Shown: positions 15,686 to 24,163, counted from the stretch's first letter. The stretch is 24,163 bases of DNA from DATKCA01 sp035544675 (GCA_035544675.1 DATKCA010000233.1:1-24163); one strand, 5' to 3'. The notes: generated by a model from the letters alone, not told the origin. Numbers and translations are program-made.

Positions 15686-17485
15686 ATGGCGGTCCTCCTC
15701 ACCTGCGAAGGGCTTTCGAAGTCCTTCACCTCCCGGCCTCTCTTCGAGAACCTGAGCTTCACCATCTCCGAGGGAGATCACGTCGGGCTGATCGGGCCGA
15801 ACGGTTCTGGAAAGACCACCCTCCTCAAGATCATCGCCGGCGTGGAGCAGCCGGACTCCGGAACGCGCGCCGTCCGCAAGGGGCTGCGGGTCGGCTACGT
15901 GCCGCAGGATCCTGTATTCACGCCCGGACAGTCGGTCCAGGAGGTGCTCGACGACGCGCTGGCGGGGGAGACCGCGCTCGACGAGTACGAGAAATCGACG
16001 CGAGTGGTCAAGGCGCTCGGCAAGGCCGCCTTCAACGATCGGACGCTCGCCACCGAGACCCTCTCCGGTGGCTGGCGCAAGCGGCTGGCCATCGCCCGCG
16101 AGCTGGTCCTAGAGCCGGACATCCTCCTGCTCGACGAGCCGACGAACCACCTCGACGTGGAGGCCATCCTCTGGCTGGAGAACCTGCTGCGCACCGAGCC
16201 GGAAGCGTTCGTCGTGGTGAGCCACGACCGCTACTTTCTGGAGAATATCGCCCGGCGCATGTTCGAGCTGAGCCGCGTCTACCCCGACGGCATGCTGCAA
16301 GTCGAGGGGCGCTACAGCGAATTCCTGGAGAGGCGCGACGAAGTGCTCAAGAACGAGGCCGCGTATCAGGACACGCTCGCCAACCTGGTGCGCCGCGAGA
16401 TGGAGTGGCTGCGGCGCGGCCCGAAGGCGAGGACCACGAAAGCGAAGGCACGGATCCAGTCGGCGGAGAAACTGATCGACGAGCTCGATGCCAGCCGCGA
16501 TCGCGCGCGCGTGGCCACGGCGAACATCGACTTCACGGCATCCGATCGGAAGACGAAGAGGCTCTGGTCCGGGAAGGGACTCCGCGTGCGCGACCTCTTC
16601 CGCGACCTCGACCTCCTCCTCACCCCCGGCACCCGCCTCGGCGTCCTCGGCCCCAACGGCTCGGGCAAGACCACGCTTCTCCGCGTCATCGCCGGCGAGA
16701 TCGAGCCCGGCGAAGGAACGATCGAGAGGGCCGGCCGGCTGCGCATCGTCTTCTTCGAGCAGAACCGCGAGAGCCTCGACACCTCGCTGACACTCAAGCG
16801 CGCGCTCGCCCCTGAAGGCGACGCCGTCGTCTACGGCGATCGCTCCCTGCACGTGGCCTCGTGGGCCAGACGATTCCTCTTCCGGCCCGATCAGCTCGAG
16901 ACGTCGGTGTCGAAGTTGTCCGGCGGCGAGAAGGCGCGCATCGTCATCGCCCGGCTGATGCTGAAGCCGGCCGACCTCCTCATCCTCGACGAGCCGACGA
17001 ACGATCTCGACATCGCCACGCTCGACGTCATGGAAGAGTCGCTGCTCGAGTTCCCCGGTGCGCTCGTGCTGGTCACGCACGACCGCTATCTGCTCGATCG
17101 CGTGTCCACGCAGATCCTGGCGCTCGACGGCGCGGGCGGCGCCGGCTACTTCGCCGACCTCGATCAATGGCAGTCGAGTGGAGCGCCGCCGACCCGGCGG
17201 CGCTTTTCGGCGGCCCGTCCGGAGGCCGCCGAGCCGGCGGCGCTCCACGCCGCCAGATCCCGCCGTCTCTCTTACCTCGAGCAGCGCGAGTTCGACGCGA
17301 TGGAGCAGGCGGTGCTCGATGCCGAGACGCGCCTCGATGACGCGCGACGCCGTGCCGGGGATCCGGCCATCGCCGCGGATGCCGTCGCACTGCAGGAGCG
17401 CTTCGAGCAGCTGGCCGCGGCGCAGGCCGAAGTCGATCGACTCTATGCGCGGTGGAGCGAGCTGGAGAGCAAGCTGACTGGCTGA
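15686..17485 (+). CDS. uup: ABC-F ATPase, Uup-like
   Basis: A soluble tandem ATPase of the ABC-F family; members act on ribosomes, and Uup-type ones also bind DNA through the C-terminal domain. Domain 1 has Walker A GPNGSGKT (37-44), signature LSGGW (126-130) and Walker B ILLLDEPTNHLD (from 146). Domain 2 has Walker A (322-329), signature LSGGEKAR (from 411) and Walker B ILDEPTNDLD (from 433). The C-terminal about 75 residues (RRLSYLEQREFDAMEQ onward) form the coiled coil that marks Uup. Between domain 2 and the coiled coil, about residues 498-521 are encoded by copy D of the GTGGAGCG palindrome (GAPPTRRRFSAARPEAAEPA). The 599 residues approximate E. coli Uup (635). A weak ribosome binding site precedes the ATG; TATAAG at 15672 is a possible -10. 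Confidence 0.9.
   Translation: MAVLLTCEGLSKSFTSRPLFENLSFTISEGDHVGLIGPNGSGKTTLLKIIAGVEQPDSGTRAVRKGLRVGYVPQDPVFTPGQSVQEVLDDALAGETALDEYEKSTRVVKALGKAAFNDRTLATETLSGGWRKRLAIARELVLEPDILLLDEPTNHLDVEAILWLENLLRTEPEAFVVVSHDRYFLENIARRMFELSRVYPDGMLQVEGRYSEFLERRDEVLKNEAAYQDTLANLVRREMEWLRRGPKARTTKAKARIQSAEKLIDELDASRDRARVATANIDFTASDRKTKRLWSGKGLRVRDLFRDLDLLLTPGTRLGVLGPNGSGKTTLLRVIAGEIEPGEGTIERAGRLRIVFFEQNRESLDTSLTLKRALAPEGDAVVYGDRSLHVASWARRFLFRPDQLETSVSKLSGGEKARIVIARLMLKPADLLILDEPTNDLDIATLDVMEESLLEFPGALVLVTHDRYLLDRVSTQILALDGAGGAGYFADLDQWQSSGAPPTRRRFSAARPEAAEPAALHAARSRRLSYLEQREFDAMEQAVLDAETRLDDARRRAGDPAIAADAVALQERFEQLAAAQAEVDRLYARWSELESKLTG
17178..17248. repeat. GTGGAGCG palindrome, copy D, inside the ABC-F gene
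   Basis: A 71-base element. GTGGAGCGCCGCCG (14 bases) pairs perfectly with the closing CGGCGGCGCTCCAC. After a three-base mismatch, seven more bases (CGGCGGC) pair. Its left half is almost identical to copy A. It lies in frame in the linker before the Uup coiled coil and encodes a proline-, arginine- and alanine-rich stretch. Confidence 0.85.
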
Positions 17486-17518
17486 GGACTTGCTATGAAT
17501 AACTCTTCAGGAGGCTCC

Positions 17519-18040
17519 ATGAACCACGACAAGAAACGCGATGCGAATCCTGATCCCATCACTGGTGAGCCCGGCGCACACCCCCTCGGGGTAGCCGGCG
17601 GCGGAACCGGAGGGGCGTTGGCAGGCGCAGCCGTCGGAGGAGCTGTGGGCGGGCCGGTCGGTGCGGTTGTCGGCGGCGCGGTCGGCGCGGTTGCAGGCGG
17701 ACTGGCCGGCAAGGGTGCTGCCGAAGCGGTGAATCCAACCGAGGAAGAGAAGTACTGGAAGCAGAACTACAAGTCGCGCGGGTACTACCAGCAGGGCCGC
17801 GACTTCGAGCACTACGCCCCGGCGTATCGATACGGATGGGAGTCGGCGGCGCGCCCTCACTACAGCGGGCGGCGCTTCGACGAGATCGAGAGCGACCTGG
17901 GCCGCAACTGGGTCAACGCGCGAGGCAAGGCCAGCACGGAGTGGAGTGACATCCGCTTCGCGGCGCGCGATGCGTTCGATCGCGTCCGGGATCGCGGCAA
18001 CACGAACGACACCCCCGGGATGACCCGCGCCAAAGAGTAG
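17519..18040 (+). CDS. Glycine-zipper domain protein of unknown function
   Basis: A 173-residue protein with a long glycine-zipper (about residues 22-64: repeated GGAVGG, GAVVGGAVGAVAGGLAG) that could insert into or associate with membranes. It is followed by a charged, tyrosine-rich tail (EEEKYWKQNYKSRGYYQQ, HYAPAYRYGWESAARPHY, GRRFDEIESDLGRNW). This architecture recurs in uncharacterised bacterial proteins, often near stress genes; no reaction is known to me. The frame opens at ATG 17495, but ATG at 17519 is chosen because CAGGAGG ends 4 bases before it, the best ribosome binding site in the window. No signal peptide is seen. It lies 33 bp after the ABC-F gene and may share its transcript. 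Palindrome copy E follows its stop. Confidence 0.75.
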   Translation: MNHDKKRDANPDPITGEPGAHPLGVAGGGTGGALAGAAVGGAVGGPVGAVVGGAVGAVAGGLAGKGAAEAVNPTEEEKYWKQNYKSRGYYQQGRDFEHYAPAYRYGWESAARPHYSGRRFDEIESDLGRNWVNARGKASTEWSDIRFAARDAFDRVRDRGNTNDTPGMTRAKE

Positions 18041-18050
18041 GCAGTATTTT

Positions 18051-18095
18051 GTGGAGCGGCGGCCGTGACGGCCGCCGCTCACACGCGTGGTCCAC
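18051..18095. repeat. GTGGAGCG palindrome, copy E
   Basis: GAGCGGCGGCC (18054-18064) pairs perfectly with GGCCGCCGCTC (18070-18080) around the loop GTGAC. The element starts GTGGAGCG and ends with a shifted TCCAC at 18095. It lies 10 bases after the glycine-zipper gene stop and could end that transcript, though no T-run follows. A TATACT at 18096-18101 just beyond it is a possible -10 for the TonB receptor gene, with no matching -35. Confidence 0.75.
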
Positions 18096-18144
18096 TATAC
18101 TTGCGCATCCGATTCCTTCCACACGTTGTCTGAAAGGAGCTCCG

Positions 18145-20805
18145 ATGCGCATGATTCGTGTCGTCCTCGTCCTTTCTCTCTTCACATTGCCGCTCTTCGC
18201 GCAGGACGCGACCGTAACCGGCCGCGTGACCCTGCTCGCCGACGGATCCGGTCTTCCGGGGGTCATCGTCTCAGCCGAAGGCAGCGGCGCGACGACCGTC
18301 ACCGGGATGGACGGCAGTTACACGCTGAGGATTCCGGGAGGGGCGTCGCGAGGCACGGCCCGCGTGACGGCTTCCCTGCAGGGATTCGGAACGCGCAGCG
18401 CATCGGTCGACTTGAGCCGCGGATCGGTCACGCAGGACTTTGGTCTGCGCGTGTCGTTCGGTCAGGAGATCACGGTGGGCTCACGTGCCATCGGAGCCGA
18501 CCAGGGGAAAGCCGTTCCTGTGGACGTGATTCCGCAACAGGCCATCGAGCGGACTCCGTCCACCGAGACGAACCAGATCATTCAGAAGTTCGCGCCATCG
18601 TTCAATTTCCCTCGCCCGACGATCACCGACGGCACGGACAGCGTCCGCCCGGCCACGCTTCGCGGCCTCGGCCCTGACCAGCTGCTGGTGATGGTGAACG
18701 GACGGCGCCGTCACGCCAGCGCCCTGGTGAACGCGAACAGCAGTGTCGGCCGCGGCTCCAGCGGCGTCGACCTGAATGCGATTCCGGCGTCGGCGATCGA
18801 GAGCATCGAGATCCTGCGCGACGGCGCAGCGGCGCAGTACGGGTCCGACGCCATCGCCGGCGTCATCAACCTCGTGCTCAAGTCGGATGTGGAGCCGCTG
18901 AAAATCGACGTCAAAGGCGGAACGACGACGCACGGCGACGGCGAGACGCTGAATGCGGCGGTCAGCGGCGGCTATCCGATCGGCCGCGGCGCGGTGTTCG
19001 GAACGGCCGAGTACCGGCATCGCGGTGAAACGAACCGGGCCCGTCGCGATCCGCGCGACCAGATCGTAACCGGCGACGCAGCCACAAACACCGTCTCCAT
19101 GCCCAACGTTCACTGGGGCGACTCGTACGCGCGCGACGTGATGTTGTGGGGTAACCTGAACGTGCCGGTCACCGAAGACAGCAAGCAGATCTTTTACGCG
19201 TACGGCGGATACAGCAAGCGCCAGGGCTCGCACGGAGGCTTCTTCCGCCGGGCGCTGCAGGACACGAACTGGCCGCAGATCTACCCCCAGGGATTCCTGC
19301 CGCTGATCCAGCCGAAGATCGATGATCTCTCGCTCAACTTCGGCGCACGGGGGGAGATGGCCGCGTGGTTCTACGACCTCAGCGGCGGCTACGGGAAGAA
19401 CGAATTCGACTTCTTCGTGACCGACTCGCTCAATGTCTCGCTCGGCCCGAACGTCCCGCCGAACAAGACGAAGTTCTATTCGGGCTCGCTCGGCGACGAT
19501 CAGCTCACCGCGAACCTCGATCTCTCGCGCGGATTCGCGGTCGGTATGGCCGGACCTCTCAACGTGGCGCTCGGCGTCGAGTATCGCCGCGACGGATTCG
19601 AGCAGCGCGCAGGCGAGCCGGATTCGTGGAGAGACGGCGGACAGCCCAATCGGGCCGGCGGCCGTGCCGCCGCCGGCGCTCAGGTGTTCCCGGGATTCCA
19701 GCCGTCGAACGAAGTCGACACCTCGCGCAACAGCAAAGCGGTCTACCTCGATCTGGAGGGCGACCTCCTTCCGAACTTCCGGGCCGGAGTGGCGGGGCGG
19801 TTCGAAGACTTCAGCGACTTCGGCAACACGACGAACGGCAAGGTCACAGTCCGCTACAACCCGGTCCAGCAGCTGATCCTTCGAGCGGCGGCCAGCACCG
19901 GCTTCCGCGCTCCCTCGCTGAGCCAGGGCAACTTCTCCGCGATCAGCACGAACTTCCTGCTCAATCCGGCCACCAACCAGCTCGAGCCATTCCAGACCGG
20001 CACCTATCGCGTCGACAGCGCCGTGGCCCGCGCCCTGGGCGCACAGGACCTGAAGGCCGAGAAGTCGAAGAACCTGAGCGCCGGAGTGGTGTGGCAGCCG
20101 CTGGCGAACCTCGAGCTCACCGCCGACTACTTCGCCATCGACATCGACGACCGCATCGTCTTCTCGGGCAACTTCACGGGCGGCCAGGTCCAGCCCCTCA
20201 TCTCGCCGCTGGGAGCGACCGCCGCGCGTTTCTTCACCAACGCCATCGACACGGAGACGCGCGGCTACGACCTGGTCGCCAATTACCAGCGCGGCGCTCT
20301 GGGCGGACAGCTCGATCTCTCCGCCGCCTACAGCAACAACGACACGAAGATCGTGGGTGAAGTCGCGACTCCGCCGCAGCTGAGCGGACTCGGCGAGGTG
20401 CTGTTCGATCGCATCGAGCGGCGCCGCGTCGAATGCGGACAGCCCGAGGACAACCTCCGCCTGCTGCAGAGCTACACGCGCGGGGCGCTGAACGTCACCA
20501 CCCGTCAGGCCCGCTACGGCGAGTACTGCAGCTTTACCGCACTGGTCAGCGGACAGCCGCTCGATGACCAGGTCTTCTCGGAGGAGTGGCTGGCCGACCT
20601 GGAGATGTCCTACCGGTGGAGCAAGTACCTCTTTGCCCTCGGCGCCGAGAACATCTTCGACAACTTTCCCGACGAGACCCGCGTTTTGAGATCGACCGGC
20701 GCGTTCACCGCCCCGAGCAACAACGGCATGTTCCGCTACCCGAGCCAGTCGCCCTTCGGCATGAATGGCCGGTATGTCTATACGAGGGTCTCGTATACGT
20801 TTTAG
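18145..20805 (+). CDS. TonB-dependent receptor with N-terminal carboxypeptidase-D-like domain
   Basis: An 886-residue outer-membrane receptor for energised uptake of a nutrient or metal complex; the ligand is not predictable. A signal peptide (MRMIRVVLVLSLFTLPLFAQ) is followed by a carboxypeptidase regulatory-like domain (VTGRVTLLADGSGLPGVIV, about residues 23-100). Next come a plug domain, about 110-260 (DVIPQQAIERTPS, RPATLRGLGPDQLLVMVNG, IESIEILRDGAAAQYGSDAI), and the beta-barrel ending in aromatic VSYTF. The open frame extends to 18049, but ATG at 18145 is chosen: AAGGAG lies 5 bases before it and it starts exactly at the signal peptide. The next receptor follows after 50 bp. Tandem receptors in front of an oxidase suggest a transport-catabolism operon. 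Confidence 0.93.
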   Translation: MRMIRVVLVLSLFTLPLFAQDATVTGRVTLLADGSGLPGVIVSAEGSGATTVTGMDGSYTLRIPGGASRGTARVTASLQGFGTRSASVDLSRGSVTQDFGLRVSFGQEITVGSRAIGADQGKAVPVDVIPQQAIERTPSTETNQIIQKFAPSFNFPRPTITDGTDSVRPATLRGLGPDQLLVMVNGRRRHASALVNANSSVGRGSSGVDLNAIPASAIESIEILRDGAAAQYGSDAIAGVINLVLKSDVEPLKIDVKGGTTTHGDGETLNAAVSGGYPIGRGAVFGTAEYRHRGETNRARRDPRDQIVTGDAATNTVSMPNVHWGDSYARDVMLWGNLNVPVTEDSKQIFYAYGGYSKRQGSHGGFFRRALQDTNWPQIYPQGFLPLIQPKIDDLSLNFGARGEMAAWFYDLSGGYGKNEFDFFVTDSLNVSLGPNVPPNKTKFYSGSLGDDQLTANLDLSRGFAVGMAGPLNVALGVEYRRDGFEQRAGEPDSWRDGGQPNRAGGRAAAGAQVFPGFQPSNEVDTSRNSKAVYLDLEGDLLPNFRAGVAGRFEDFSDFGNTTNGKVTVRYNPVQQLILRAAASTGFRAPSLSQGNFSAISTNFLLNPATNQLEPFQTGTYRVDSAVARALGAQDLKAEKSKNLSAGVVWQPLANLELTADYFAIDIDDRIVFSGNFTGGQVQPLISPLGATAARFFTNAIDTETRGYDLVANYQRGALGGQLDLSAAYSNNDTKIVGEVATPPQLSGLGEVLFDRIERRRVECGQPEDNLRLLQSYTRGALNVTTRQARYGEYCSFTALVSGQPLDDQVFSEEWLADLEMSYRWSKYLFALGAENIFDNFPDETRVLRSTGAFTAPSNNGMFRYPSQSPFGMNGRYVYTRVSYTF

Positions 20806-20855
20806 GATATCCGTCTAACAAGCCAGGGAATTGCCCATCGGAATGGAGGCAGGAA

Positions 20856-23276
20856 ATGAATAGCCCCGTTACCAGATCCCTTTTCTACGGACTGATCCTG
20901 GTCATCGCCGTCACCGCGCTGCCGCTCTTCGCACAGCAGACCCAGACCGCCGAGGAGCCGAAGGTCAGAGAGGAGATGGTGGTCACCGCTCGAAAGGTCG
21001 AGGAGAGCGCGCAGGAAGTGCCCATCTCCGTGGCCGCGCCGTCCGAGTCGCAGCTTCGCGACCGCGGCGCGGAGACCCTCGAGGATGTCGCGGCGAACGT
21101 GGCCGGCTTCACCGTGCAGAACGCCGGTCCCGGCCAGAGCCAGGTCGGCATGCGAGGGATCTCGGCCGGCCGGATCATCCGCGACCAGCCCGGCGTGAAG
21201 GAGCAGGTCGGCGTCTATCTCGACGAGTCGGTCATCTCGCTGTCGCTCTTCACACCCGACATCGACCTGTTCGACATGTCCCGCATCGAAGTGCTTCGCG
21301 GACCGCAGGGCACGCTGTTCGGCTCGGGGTCGCTGGCGGGCACGGTCCGTTACATCAGCAATACGCCGAAGCTCGGCATCGACGAGTCCGTCGCCGAGCT
21401 GAGCCTCAGCTCGATGACCGACGGCGGCGTCGGCGGCAGCGCCAAGTACGCCGGCAACATCCCCATCGGCGACCGGGCCGCCATGCGCGCCGTGGCGTAT
21501 TACACGCAGTACGGCGGCTACATCGACGCCGTGCAGCCGGGCCTGGGCATCGACGAAGACGTGAACACCGGTCACCGCGCCGGCGCGCGCGTGGCGGTCC
21601 GCTTCCAGCCGAACGACAGGCTGACGATCACGCCGCGCCTCCTCTATCAGGAGGTCGACTTCGACGGATGGAACCGCATCGACGTCTACAACATCCTCGC
21701 CAACCCGTTCACGACGACCAGGCCGGCCGTGCAGCTCGGAGAGCGAAGAATCTTCATCCAGCTCGATGAGCCGGTCACCGACGACTTCCTCCTCGGTGAC
21801 CTCAATCTCGAATACGACTTCGGCCCGGCCAGGCTGACATCGGTCACCTCGTTCACCGACCGCGACATCCTGGTCATCCGGGACGCCGGCTCACTCACGG
21901 CGAGCATCACAGGCGGCTCCTTCGGCGCGCCCGAGAGCGTCTACACCATCGACGCACCTCTCTTTGACGCGACCGAGGCGCAGGGGTTCACGCAGGAAGT
22001 GCGGTTGTCGGCGAGCAGGCCGCGGCTCAACTGGGTGACCGGCATCTTCTACAGCGACAGCACTCGCGACTACGGGCAGAACCTGCCGGTCATCGGCTTC
22101 GAAGACCGGTGCCGCATCGTGAACTGCGGCCCGCTCAGCGGTCTGTCCACGGCCGGCACGAAGCTGGCGAACAAGGACGAGCTGTTCAAGTCGGACCTGC
22201 ACTACGACTACACGCAGCTGGCCATCTTCGGCGAAGCCAACTTCGCGGTGACCGACCGGCTCGAGCTGACCGGCGGCCTGCGCTACTACGACTTCAGCGA
22301 AGATCGGGACCAGGTCTTCGACGGCCTCTTCGCCGATCCGATCGACAGCACCGGCTCGGTCGATGCCGACGGCTTCGCGCCGCGCGTCATCGTCAGCTAC
22401 AAGCTCACGGACGCCACCCGCGTGAACGCGCAGATCTCCAAGGGCTTCCGGCTGGGCGGCATCAACGATCCGCTCAACCTCCCGCTCTGCACGCCGGGTG
22501 ACCTGGCCATCTACGGCGGCCGTGGCAACTGGGAAGACGAGACGCTCTGGAACTACGAGGTGGGCGCGAAGTCGACGATCATGGGCGGCCGCGGCACGTT
22601 CAACGCCGCCGCGTACTACACCGACATCGAGGACCTCCAGGCCACCGTCACCGCCGGATCGTGTTCCTCGCGCATCATCCTCAGCGTGCCGAGCGCGCGC
22701 AGCACCGGCATCGAGGCGGAGTTCGAGCTGGCGCCCAACGACAACTTCGACTTCGCCATCTCCGGCAACTACAACAACTCCGAGCTGAGCTCCAGCTTCA
22801 CCGTGCCGAATGCGGCCGGCGTCCCGGTCGTCATCGCCGGCATCAGGGAAGGCAACCGCCTTCCGTCCGTTCCTGAGTTCCAGGCCGCGGCGGCCGCGAC
22901 GTATCGCTGGCGGATGCGCCAGGGGCTGGCCGGATATCTGACCGGCGTCTACCAGCACGTGGGCAGCCGCTATACGCAGATCGGCGATCAGGAAGCGGGA
23001 TTCGGAACCGTCGACCTCACCAGCTTCTCGGGTCAGATCGGCGGTCCTTTCACGCAGAACACGTTCCGCTTCAATCCGGAGCTGCCTGCGTACGACCTGC
23101 TCAACCTGCGTGTCGGATTCCTGCGCGGCAACTGGGACACGGCGCTCTTCATCAACAACGTGACCGACGAACGGGCGTTCCTGGCGCTGGACATCGAGCG
23201 GGGAAGCCGGGCTCGCGTCAGCTACATGACGAACACGCCGCGGACGTTCGGCGTCAGCACGCGCGTGAACTTCTGA
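20856..23276 (+). CDS. TonB-dependent receptor (second, no N-terminal extension)
   Basis: An 806-residue outer-membrane receptor. The signal peptide (SLFYGLILVIAVTALPLFAQ) is followed directly by a probable TonB box (EEMVVTARK), the plug (EVPISVAAPSESQLRDRG, VGMRGISAGRI, MSRIEVLRGPQGTLFGSGS, GTVRYISNTP), and a barrel ending FGVSTRVNF with the usual terminal Phe. It lacks the carboxypeptidase-like domain of its neighbour and shows no close similarity to it by eye, so this is not a recent duplication. The open frame extends to 20586 inside the first receptor gene, but ATG at 20856, preceded by GGAGG and AGGA, begins the signal peptide. Its stop overlaps the presumed start of the oxidase gene as CTGA. 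The ligand is unknown. Confidence 0.92.
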   Translation: MNSPVTRSLFYGLILVIAVTALPLFAQQTQTAEEPKVREEMVVTARKVEESAQEVPISVAAPSESQLRDRGAETLEDVAANVAGFTVQNAGPGQSQVGMRGISAGRIIRDQPGVKEQVGVYLDESVISLSLFTPDIDLFDMSRIEVLRGPQGTLFGSGSLAGTVRYISNTPKLGIDESVAELSLSSMTDGGVGGSAKYAGNIPIGDRAAMRAVAYYTQYGGYIDAVQPGLGIDEDVNTGHRAGARVAVRFQPNDRLTITPRLLYQEVDFDGWNRIDVYNILANPFTTTRPAVQLGERRIFIQLDEPVTDDFLLGDLNLEYDFGPARLTSVTSFTDRDILVIRDAGSLTASITGGSFGAPESVYTIDAPLFDATEAQGFTQEVRLSASRPRLNWVTGIFYSDSTRDYGQNLPVIGFEDRCRIVNCGPLSGLSTAGTKLANKDELFKSDLHYDYTQLAIFGEANFAVTDRLELTGGLRYYDFSEDRDQVFDGLFADPIDSTGSVDADGFAPRVIVSYKLTDATRVNAQISKGFRLGGINDPLNLPLCTPGDLAIYGGRGNWEDETLWNYEVGAKSTIMGGRGTFNAAAYYTDIEDLQATVTAGSCSSRIILSVPSARSTGIEAEFELAPNDNFDFAISGNYNNSELSSSFTVPNAAGVPVVIAGIREGNRLPSVPEFQAAAAATYRWRMRQGLAGYLTGVYQHVGSRYTQIGDQEAGFGTVDLTSFSGQIGGPFTQNTFRFNPELPAYDLLNLRVGFLRGNWDTALFINNVTDERAFLALDIERGSRARVSYMTNTPRTFGVSTRVNF

Positions 23277-24163
23277 GTCTCTCCCGGCGCACATTTCTGG
23301 CAGGCGTTGCCGCAATTCCGATTGCGGCGCGCCTGCCCGATGCGCCGCGCGTCGTGGTCGCCGGCGCCGGCGCATTCGGGACGTGGACGGCGCTGCACCT
23401 CTCCAGCCGCGGCGCGCGCGTCACGCTCGTCGACGCCTGGGGCCCCGGAAACTCGCGGTCCAGCTCGGGCGGCGACACGCGCGTCATCCGCGCCATCTAC
23501 GGCGCCGACCGGGTCTACGTCGAGATGGTCCGGCGCGCTTACGAGTTGTGGGACCCCGCGCTGTACGTCGAGACCGGCGCGCTGTGGCTTCATCGAGGCG
23601 ATGACGCGTACGTCCGCTCGTCGCTGCCGATCCTCGCCGAGCTCGGATTCCCCGTGGAGCAGCTGGACATCGCGGACGCCAGGCGCCGCTATCCACAGAT
23701 CGACCTCGGCGGCGTGAGGTCGGTCTGGCTGGAGCGCCGCGCCGGCGTGTTGTCGGCAAGGCAGGCCTGCCTGTCGGTGCGCGACGCGTTCGTCAAGGCC
23801 GGTGGCACCTATCGCACCGCACACCGCGACCCTTCCTCGCTCAGCGGCATCGAGGCCGATGCGTACGTCTTCGCATGCGGTCCGTGGCTCGGGACGCTGT
23901 TTCCGGACGTCGTCGGCCAGTCGATCCGGCCCACGCGCCAGGAGGTCTACTACTTCGGCACGCCGCGCGGATCGGATCGCTATCAGCCGGCCCGGCTTCC
24001 GGTCTGGATCGACTTCGGCGAGCGCATCTTCTACGGGATCCCCGACGTGCAGGGCCGCGGCTTCAAGATGGCGGACGACACGCGCGGCGAGCCGTTCGAC
24101 CCCACCAGCGGCGAGCGGACTCCGTCCGCGGAAGGCCTGGCCCGGGCCCGCCGGCTGCTCGCG
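23273..24163 (+). CDS. FAD-dependent oxidase, monomeric sarcosine oxidase-like, Tat-exported (3' truncated)
   Basis: The first 297 codons of a DAO-family flavoenzyme; the rest lies outside the window. The N-terminus reads LSRRTFLAGVAAIPIAA, a twin-arginine export signal. The dinucleotide-binding motif GAGAFG follows (residues 31-36), then HLSSRGARVTLVDAWGPGNS and GGDTRVIRAIYG, which match monomeric sarcosine oxidase and N-methyl amino-acid oxidases; RRAYELW, FACGPWLG and RQEVYYFG also fit. Such enzymes oxidise secondary amines to an imine with H2O2; the exact substrate is unknown. No ATG, GTG or TTG in frame precedes the Tat signal nearby. The best start is a CTG at 23273 overlapping the receptor's TGA. 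The frame remains open to 24163. Confidence 0.82.
   Translation, partial: MSLSRRTFLAGVAAIPIAARLPDAPRVVVAGAGAFGTWTALHLSSRGARVTLVDAWGPGNSRSSSGGDTRVIRAIYGADRVYVEMVRRAYELWDPALYVETGALWLHRGDDAYVRSSLPILAELGFPVEQLDIADARRRYPQIDLGGVRSVWLERRAGVLSARQACLSVRDAFVKAGGTYRTAHRDPSSLSGIEADAYVFACGPWLGTLFPDVVGQSIRPTRQEVYYFGTPRGSDRYQPARLPVWIDFGERIFYGIPDVQGRGFKMADDTRGEPFDPTSGERTPSAEGLARARRLLA

Noticed and set aside
18072..18101. Promoter with TATACT -10 before the first TonB receptor
   Set aside because: The -35 position falls in the GC-only arm of palindrome E with no TTGACA-like sequence; too weak to list as a feature.
21891..23375. Minus-strand open frame of about 494 codons opposite the second TonB receptor
   Set aside because: No recognisable domain, Arg/Ala/Val-rich, and fully covered by a receptor with plug and C-terminal signature.

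Overview
The window is a GC-rich, densely coding stretch of a Gram-negative bacterial chromosome. The Gram-negative reading rests on two TonB-dependent outer-membrane receptors, a protein ending in an outer-membrane beta-barrel, and several lipoprotein or export signals. The gene mix (large TonB receptors, one with a carboxypeptidase-D-like N-domain, a bacterial GH47 enzyme, a SpoIIE/RsbW/STAS module and many dispersed GC-rich palindromes) would fit Acidobacteriota or a similar soil/sediment phylum. That placement is an inference. No rRNA, tRNA, CRISPR array or complete transposon was seen.

Layout. Bases 1-2718 (+): a GH47 alpha-mannosidase-like lipoprotein, a repeat-filled gap of about 290 bp, and a YdjM/DUF457-type membrane protein. 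2719-2867: a 93-bp near-perfect hairpin element between convergent genes. 2868-5294 (-): PEP carboxylase, ppc, carrying a small palindromic repeat inside its reading frame. 5324-6889 (+): a YtcJ-type amidohydrolase, starting only 29 bp from ppc. 6890-15588 (-): eight co-directional genes. In transcription order these are a GAF-SpoIIE phosphatase, an RsbW-like kinase, a STAS antagonist, an ECF sigma factor, a one-TM anti-sigma-like protein, a one-TM helical protein of unknown function, a zinc-peptidase/propeller/beta-barrel protein and a PrsW-type intramembrane protease. 15686-24163 (+): an Uup-like ABC-F ATPase, a glycine-zipper protein, two TonB receptors, and the start of a Tat-exported FAD oxidase cut by the window end.

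Working hypothesis. The minus-strand cluster combines parts that normally belong to two different regulatory schemes. One is partner switching (SpoIIE phosphatase, RsbW kinase, STAS). The other is ECF sigma/anti-sigma control, here with a PrsW-family protease nearby, a family whose known member does site-1 cleavage of an anti-sigma factor. This could be one envelope-stress circuit. The parts are seen in the sequence; the wiring is inferred. The two TonB receptors and the oxidase are tightly spaced or overlapping and look like an uptake-plus-oxidation operon.

The most unusual structural feature is a family of short palindromes framed by GTGGAGCG...CGCTCCAC. Five copies were found, three between genes and two inside reading frames (the ABC-F linker and the anti-sigma-like protein), where they add amino acids without breaking the frame. 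Other repeats are a 7-bp tandem array at the start of the sigma factor, a GGGCTC-type hexamer tract, and a 20-bp tandem whose degenerate third copy holds a start codon.
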